NCBI RefSeq assembly: GCF_000473895.1
Contig: NZ_ASSJ01000081.1
Location: forward strand, 123,115 to 187,114
Source: Rubidibacter lacunae KORDI 51-2
GTDB lineage: Bacteria; Cyanobacteriota; Cyanobacteriia; Cyanobacteriales; Rubidibacteraceae
Direction of reading: 5' to 3'
DNA length: 64,000 bases
Notes under the pieces: model-generated
The model's input: only the letters and a program-made list of their open reading frames with translations
Database searches by the model: none
Told to the model about the DNA's origin: nothing
Translations under genes and position numbers: made by a program
Part shown: positions 59,887 to 64,000 of the stretch, one piece after another
How the letters are laid out: each line of letters opens with the position of its first letter
Position numbering within the stretch: position 1 is the first letter of the stretch

Positions 59887-60915
59887 TCAAGTGAAGGGAT
59901 TGTCGTTGTGAGGAAGTGCATCGGCACCTTCGCCGGCAGCAGGATCTCGACCTTCTGCAGAACTGGAGTCACTAGCGTCGTCAGTCTCATCCTCGGGGAA
60001 CATCTCGAAGAGGCTTTCGATTTGCGCTCCTGCATCGTCTGGGTTGATGGCGTCGAGGTCGATCGAGAGGTCGTGAAGGGCGAGTTCGCCCTCCGAGGAC
60101 GCCGCGTCATCAGCGAGCAGCGAATCCAGCTCCGCCCATTCGGAGTCGAGCTCTGCAACCGTCTCCTCGACTACGGCCGGCTCGTTTGCCAATTTAAAAG
60201 ATTCTGCTACCGGGAGGGGTGGCGCGAAAGTTTGGGTCCCGTCTGCAGCAGCAGTTGCTTGGGCAAGCTGCTGCTCGAGGGCGGACACGCGTTGCTCGTA
60301 GTCAGCCCGGACGCGCTCGAGCGCGTCCGCATGCTGTGCTTGCAGGCTCTGAAGTTGCCCGTCCAGTTCGGTGCCCACATCTGCCGCATATTCACCACCA
60401 GCCGTTGGTTTGTTAGATGGCGAGGACTGCAGATAACTTTCGAGCTCGGCAATTCGGGCTTCGAGGTCGGCGCGACCAACGGCAACTGCGTTTTGAATTT
60501 CAGCGTCGTGCTTCTGATGAAGTAGTTGGAACTGCTCTTCGTATTGAGATCGCAGCGCCTCAAGTTCTCCATGATGCTGGGCTTGATGCCGGTGCTGGAA
60601 TTCCCGAACGATGCGTTCGACTTCGACGTCGATTTCCTCTTGTCGATTCTTATTAGCTTCCTCGAGAGCTGTCTGGATGCGGGCGTCTGTTTGGCGGATC
60701 AAAACTTCGCGATCGCGCTGTAGATTCTGCAGGTCTTTTCGTAGATTGCTCGTAGCATCGCGTACGCGCTTTTCAGCATTGCGCTCGGCGCTCTCTAACT
60801 GCTGCTGTCGCTCTCGCTCGCTAGTTGCAAGTTGTTCTTGAGACTGCAGGCGCAAAAAGAAGAACGTACCCCCTACTCCAATGAGGAGACCGACTAGGGC
60901 AAACACAAAATTCAT
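59887..60915 (-). CDS. Membrane-anchored coiled-coil protein
   Basis: The protein has 342 residues. A single N-terminal membrane helix (MNFVFALVGLLIGVGGTFFF) is followed by a long charged coiled coil (about residues 25-230) rich in Glu, Gln and Arg, for example REVLIRQTDARIQTALEEAN and VRADYEQRVSALEQQLAQAT. The last third is acidic and disordered, ending DALPHNDNPFT. The start resembles RmuC-like proteins, but the nuclease domain is absent. It may be a cyanobacterial cell-envelope or division accessory; the role is unknown. The gene is between the sugar dehydrogenase and the amidase. Confidence 0.65.
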   Translation of the reverse strand: MNFVFALVGLLIGVGGTFFFLRLQSQEQLATSERERQQQLESAERNAEKRVRDATSNLRKDLQNLQRDREVLIRQTDARIQTALEEANKNRQEEIDVEVERIVREFQHRHQAQHHGELEALRSQYEEQFQLLHQKHDAEIQNAVAVGRADLEARIAELESYLQSSPSNKPTAGGEYAADVGTELDGQLQSLQAQHADALERVRADYEQRVSALEQQLAQATAAADGTQTFAPPLPVAESFKLANEPAVVEETVAELDSEWAELDSLLADDAASSEGELALHDLSIDLDAINPDDAGAQIESLFEMFPEDETDDASDSSSAEGRDPAAGEGADALPHNDNPFT

Positions 60916-61103
60916 CAGAGTTTCTCCCTTTAGTTTCCCGGTTCGCTCGGGACGACAACCTCGCCGTCCGATAAAGAAAGTTTCATCAACTAGACGTTAG
61001 GTTACAGTAAACGCGGCTGCCAGCCTCGTTATTTTTCGCAAACGTCCCCAACTCGGTCGTTGACGGCTATATGGTTGCTGGAGTTGCTTGGAGGACTGAA
61101 GTT

Positions 61104-62894
61104 ATGTTGCACTCTCCCGCTCGTACTGCACTCGCACTACTCGGCTGCTTAGCAGGCAGCACGACCGTAACAGCCGTTGTGCAGGCCGAATCCGTATTGC
61201 ATTTAACCTATCCACCCTTGCAACATCAGACGACCGCCGAGCGGATTTTTCTGATCGGCACGGCTCCCCCAAGTGGGACGGTGATGGTTAACGGCCGAGC
61301 GATCGCGCGCAGTGCAGCCGGACACTTCGCCCCCAGTTTCCCCCTCCAGCTGGGCGATAATACCTTTGTATTGGACTATAACGGTCGCGACGAACAGCGC
61401 GTCGTAGTGACTCGCGTGCCGATTGCACCGCCGCTGCCGGATGGTGCGGCTTTTTTACCCGACTCCCTCGTTCCTGCCCGCACCATCACCCGCTTACCCG
61501 GCGAGACTATCTGTCTGGAGGCAACAGCAGCACCCGACGCGATCGTTCGCGCGCATCTCAGCGGACTAGATATAGCCCTCTCACCGCAGCCGCCTGCAGT
61601 CAGGCTCTCCTCTAACGCAGCCGTGTTAACTGCGACCAATCGCCCGCAGCCGATCGCTTACCAAATCTTCGCCAGCTGCATCCGCGCGATCGCGGCCGGA
61701 CCGTTGGGCATACCGGAGTTCTATCTCGAACTCGACGGCGAGCAAATCGCTCGCTCGGGACCAGGCAGCATAGAGATTCTGGAGCCCAGCGCGTTGACGG
61801 TGGTGGAGGTAACTGCTGCTGCTGGCGTTGCGCGCTCGGGTCCGAGTACGACGTATTCCCGCTTGACGCCGCTGCCACGCGGCACGCGGGCGACCGTCAC
61901 CGGTGCCGAGGGCGACTGGTTGCGCCTCGACTACGGCGGATGGATTCGCGCTAGCGAGACGCAACCGCTGGAGAGTGTCGTGCCCCCGCAAGCGATTGTG
62001 CGGGGGCTGAGCGCGCGTCAAGTACCCGGGGCAACTGAAGTAACGATCCCTCTCAGCCTGCCCGTGCCGATTGCCATCCAACAGGACGACGATACGCTGA
62101 CGCTGACGCTCTTTAACACGGTCGCCCAAACCGACACGATCCGTTTCGATGCCGATCCCCTTGTCCGCCGCCTGGATTGGGAGCAACGCGACCCGACAAC
62201 GGTGCAGTATCGCTTCCAATTGCGGAGCGCTCAACAATGGGGATACACCGCGCGCTACGACGGCACGCAGTTGGTATTGCAACTGCGCCATCCGCCCCAA
62301 CGCCAGTCGAGATCCCTGACTGGTGTAGTGGTTCTACTCGATCCCGGTCACGGCGGGGACGAACTCGGGACCCGCGGTCCGACGGGATATCCCGAAAAGG
62401 CAATGAACTTAGACGTCTCAATGCTGCTGGCGCAAGCGTTGCGCGAGCGGGGAGCGACAGTGTATCTGACGCGCACGGACGATAGCGCCGTGTCCTTGGG
62501 CGATCGCGCGGCGGCCATCGCCGAGCAGCAGCCCACTGTAGCCCTTTCGATCCACTACAACGCCCTGCCCGACGACGGCGACGCAATAGAGACGGCTGGT
62601 ATCGGCGCATTTTGGTATCATCCCCAAGCGCACGACCTCGCGGCGTTCCTGCACGACTACCTTACCGAAACGCTCGATCGCCCGTCCTATGGCGTGTTTT
62701 GGAATAACCTCGCCCTAACGCGACCGCACGCAGCTCCAACGGTTTTACTCGAACTCGGATTTGCCATCAATCCTGAGGAGTTCGAGTGGATTATCGATCC
62801 GCCTTCGCAACAAGCTCTCGCCCGCGCGATCGCTGATGGGCTCGTTCGCTGGTTCGATCGCGTTGCGCCCCAACCGACCGAGCCGAAGAGATGA
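61104..62894 (+). CDS. N-acetylmuramoyl-L-alanine amidase (Amidase_3)
   Basis: The enzyme cleaves the bond between muramic acid and the stem peptide of peptidoglycan. ATG 61104, with GGAGG nine bases upstream, gives 596 residues; an ATG at 61071 is an alternative. A signal peptide (TALALLGCLAGSTTVTAVVQ) is followed by a beta-rich AMIN-like domain and an SH3b-like segment near residue 250 (GVARSGPSTTYSRLTPLPRG). The catalytic domain (about 415-590) holds the zinc ligands in VVLLDPGHGGDELG (His) and LSIHYNALPD (His), and Glu in YPEKAMNLD; a late VLLELGFAINPEEFE carries the catalytic Glu. It is a periplasmic enzyme and a probable cell-separation factor. Confidence 0.92.
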   Translation: MLHSPARTALALLGCLAGSTTVTAVVQAESVLHLTYPPLQHQTTAERIFLIGTAPPSGTVMVNGRAIARSAAGHFAPSFPLQLGDNTFVLDYNGRDEQRVVVTRVPIAPPLPDGAAFLPDSLVPARTITRLPGETICLEATAAPDAIVRAHLSGLDIALSPQPPAVRLSSNAAVLTATNRPQPIAYQIFASCIRAIAAGPLGIPEFYLELDGEQIARSGPGSIEILEPSALTVVEVTAAAGVARSGPSTTYSRLTPLPRGTRATVTGAEGDWLRLDYGGWIRASETQPLESVVPPQAIVRGLSARQVPGATEVTIPLSLPVPIAIQQDDDTLTLTLFNTVAQTDTIRFDADPLVRRLDWEQRDPTTVQYRFQLRSAQQWGYTARYDGTQLVLQLRHPPQRQSRSLTGVVVLLDPGHGGDELGTRGPTGYPEKAMNLDVSMLLAQALRERGATVYLTRTDDSAVSLGDRAAAIAEQQPTVALSIHYNALPDDGDAIETAGIGAFWYHPQAHDLAAFLHDYLTETLDRPSYGVFWNNLALTRPHAAPTVLLELGFAINPEEFEWIIDPPSQQALARAIADGLVRWFDRVAPQPTEPKR

Positions 62895-62904
62895 TGTGAC
62901 ACAA

Positions 62905-62934
62905 CAATAAACATCGAGACAATAAACATCGAGA
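62905..62934. repeat. 15-bp perfect tandem duplication
   Basis: CAATAAACATCGAGA is repeated head to tail, with CAAT beginning a third copy, just after the amidase stop. Confidence 0.9.
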
Positions 62935-63067
62935 CAATCGCGCGGACCTTTGCATAGACCCTAGAAGTTGCGATCGCGGCAAAACTCCCAACTGGATGCC
63001 GACGAGCGTGCCGATTGCTTCGGCACCTACGCTGCCCGAGAATTCAGTTAACCGCTGCGTTCGCCTA

Positions 63068-63120
63068 ACCTGGATTATTCACGAAGATTTTGACGAAGCC
63101 TCAAACCCTTGCACTGACTA
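63068..63120. mobile_element. IS1380-type MITE, copy C, left 53 bp, interrupted by the IS
   Basis: CCTGGATTATTCACGAAG is followed by CCTCAAACCCTTGCACTGAC and TAG, matching the first third of copies A and B. It stops at their internal CTAG, where the IS1380 terminus begins. The rest should lie beyond the window, on the other side of the IS. Confidence 0.85.
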
Positions 63121-64000
63121 GCCTGGATTATTCATGAGTAGGCCGAAATGGGCAGAGCCTGGGGAACATCAAGGGTAACCCAGGCTGTCGAACCTTCTCG
63201 TCGGTCTATTTCTGCCTCAATCTGCCTTTGTCTGCCTAATTCGGGCACGATTGCAGCTCATTTTCTCCGCGAAGACATACGTCTCCCTTGGCGGATTCAC
63301 CGCTCATTGCGCTGTTACGCTTGCTCCACATAACTGCCGCGCTATCTGACGGATTTCCTCGGCATATGGACAGTGGGACGATAGGTCTATTAGCACGCGC
63401 CGCGCTGTCGTTCGCACTCGCCCAGCGACTTTAATTAGCGTTGCGCGCAATCGGGTCACTTGGGCTCGCTCCAGACGCGTTCCCTTCGCTGCCTCCCGGA
63501 TTCTCAGCATCAGGATGTACGCCGCTTGCCCTAACAGTAAACGGAACTGATTGCCCAAAAAGCTTTGGCAGCTCAGTCGGTCTGCTCTTAAGCCTCGCTT
63601 CAGTTCTTTGATGCGATGTTCGGAGTCTGCGCCTCGTTGCACGTAGAGTTGGTCGTATACCGCTGCGGCATCCCACGTTAAATTGGTCACTAGAAAGCGG
63701 AGGTTTCTCCCTTTTTCTGTCCATTCTGCCTTGATGACTAACCGGCGCGAATACGCCCAACTTTTCGCCGCATATCGGTCCTCGCCGAACCAACGCACCT
63801 TCTCTCCCGTGCGGTCGTATTCCCGACGCACCCGCTCCACCAAGTCAGCGCTTTTGCCCTCCAGCACTGGATTACGTGCAAATCCACTCACGTAGGTCAC
63901 TCCCGCTCGTTCGTACAAACGCAGCAGTTCGGGCAAGGCAAAGCCACCATCCGTTCGGATAACTAATTCCACGTTTGGCCAGACCCGTCGCAACCGCCAG
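63121..64000 (-). mobile_element. IS1380-family insertion sequence, incomplete at the window end
   Basis: The terminus reads CCTGGATTATTCATGAG, preceded by CTAG. A transposase is encoded on the minus strand and continues beyond base 64000. The left end is identical in its first 13 bases to the three MITE copies. Confidence 0.9.
63304..64000 (-). CDS. IS1380-family transposase, C-terminal part
   Basis: The frame is open through the end of the window, so the N-terminal half is missing. The visible part has VELVIRTDGGFALPELLRLY (the middle DDE Asp with DGGFA), GVTYVSGFARNPVLEGKSAD, RFLVTNLTWDAAAVYDQLYV with QRGADSEHRIKELKRGL (catalytic Glu region) and a final Arg-rich tail. This DDE transposase is DNA cut-and-paste and typical of IS1380/ISEcp1 relatives. 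The frame has no stops up to the edge, so the copy may be active. The C-terminus ends 170 bp from the IS end. Confidence 0.9.
   Translation of the reverse strand, partial: WRLRRVWPNVELVIRTDGGFALPELLRLYERAGVTYVSGFARNPVLEGKSADLVERVRREYDRTGEKVRWFGEDRYAAKSWAYSRRLVIKAEWTEKGRNLRFLVTNLTWDAAAVYDQLYVQRGADSEHRIKELKRGLRADRLSCQSFLGNQFRLLLGQAAYILMLRIREAAKGTRLERAQVTRLRATLIKVAGRVRTTARRVLIDLSSHCPYAEEIRQIARQLCGASVTAQ

Overview
The window is chromosomal DNA from a cyanobacterium. The evidence is the gene content: light-dependent protochlorophyllide reductase, NDH-1 subunits NdhF and NdhL, the phylloquinone genes menA and menF, cyanobacterial families (DUF3120, DUF2555, DUF3007, DUF4330), and a tRNA-Leu(UAA) split by the group I intron typical of this phylum. 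GCGATCGC (HIP1) palindromes occur all over both coding and non-coding DNA, and coding regions are rather GC-rich. The genus cannot be fixed from the sequence alone.

Layout. 1-1.7 kb: tail of a nucleoside-phosphorylase-like gene, then a decayed IS630 element inserted into a fragment of a sister copy. 1.8-13.6 kb: DUF3120, a Wza-like polysaccharide export protein, por, ndhF, lepA, a DUF2306 membrane protein and pcrA. 13.9-23.3 kb: acnB, a DoxX-like protein, serA, prmA-nadC-yciI and nagA, with two MITE-like elements and an IS1 remnant between them. 23.5-33.1 kb: a type II P-type ATPase converging on a type III glutamine synthetase (glnN), then DUF4330, a hydrolase, and DUF2555-coaBC. 33.3-39.6 kb: a minus-strand operon of two DUF2231 membrane proteins, ctaC, ctaD, ctaE and a GMC flavoprotein, followed by a pstS fossil. 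40-49 kb: IS256 debris, two copies of an IS1380-type MITE, a VOC protein, a GNAT acetyltransferase, murD, a PadR regulator with partner, pth, an ABC-2 permease and a DUF39 homocysteine-synthesis gene. 49.4-62.9 kb: a PfkB kinase, menA and menF (divergent), split tRNA-Leu, ndhL-DUF3007-trpA, a Dam-type methylase, a membrane-anchored VOC protein, an ECF-like sigma factor, a sugar dehydrogenase lipoprotein, a coiled-coil protein and a cell-wall amidase. 63.1-64 kb: an IS1380 element running off the end.

The most interesting system is the oxidase operon. Its subunit II contains no cysteine and has lost four of the five CuA ligand positions I can align, so it cannot take electrons from cytochrome c through CuA in the usual way. 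It fits the alternative (ARTO-like) cyanobacterial oxidases. It is directly coupled to a GMC dehydrogenase and to two DUF2231 proteins, which suggests a substrate- or quinol-driven membrane respiratory module.

The other strong theme is mobile DNA. Three copies of one MITE family share ends with the IS1380 element, and that IS has inserted into one of them at its internal CTAG. Another MITE-like element supplies the stop codon of nagA. Most remaining genes are housekeeping genes in short operons or single units.
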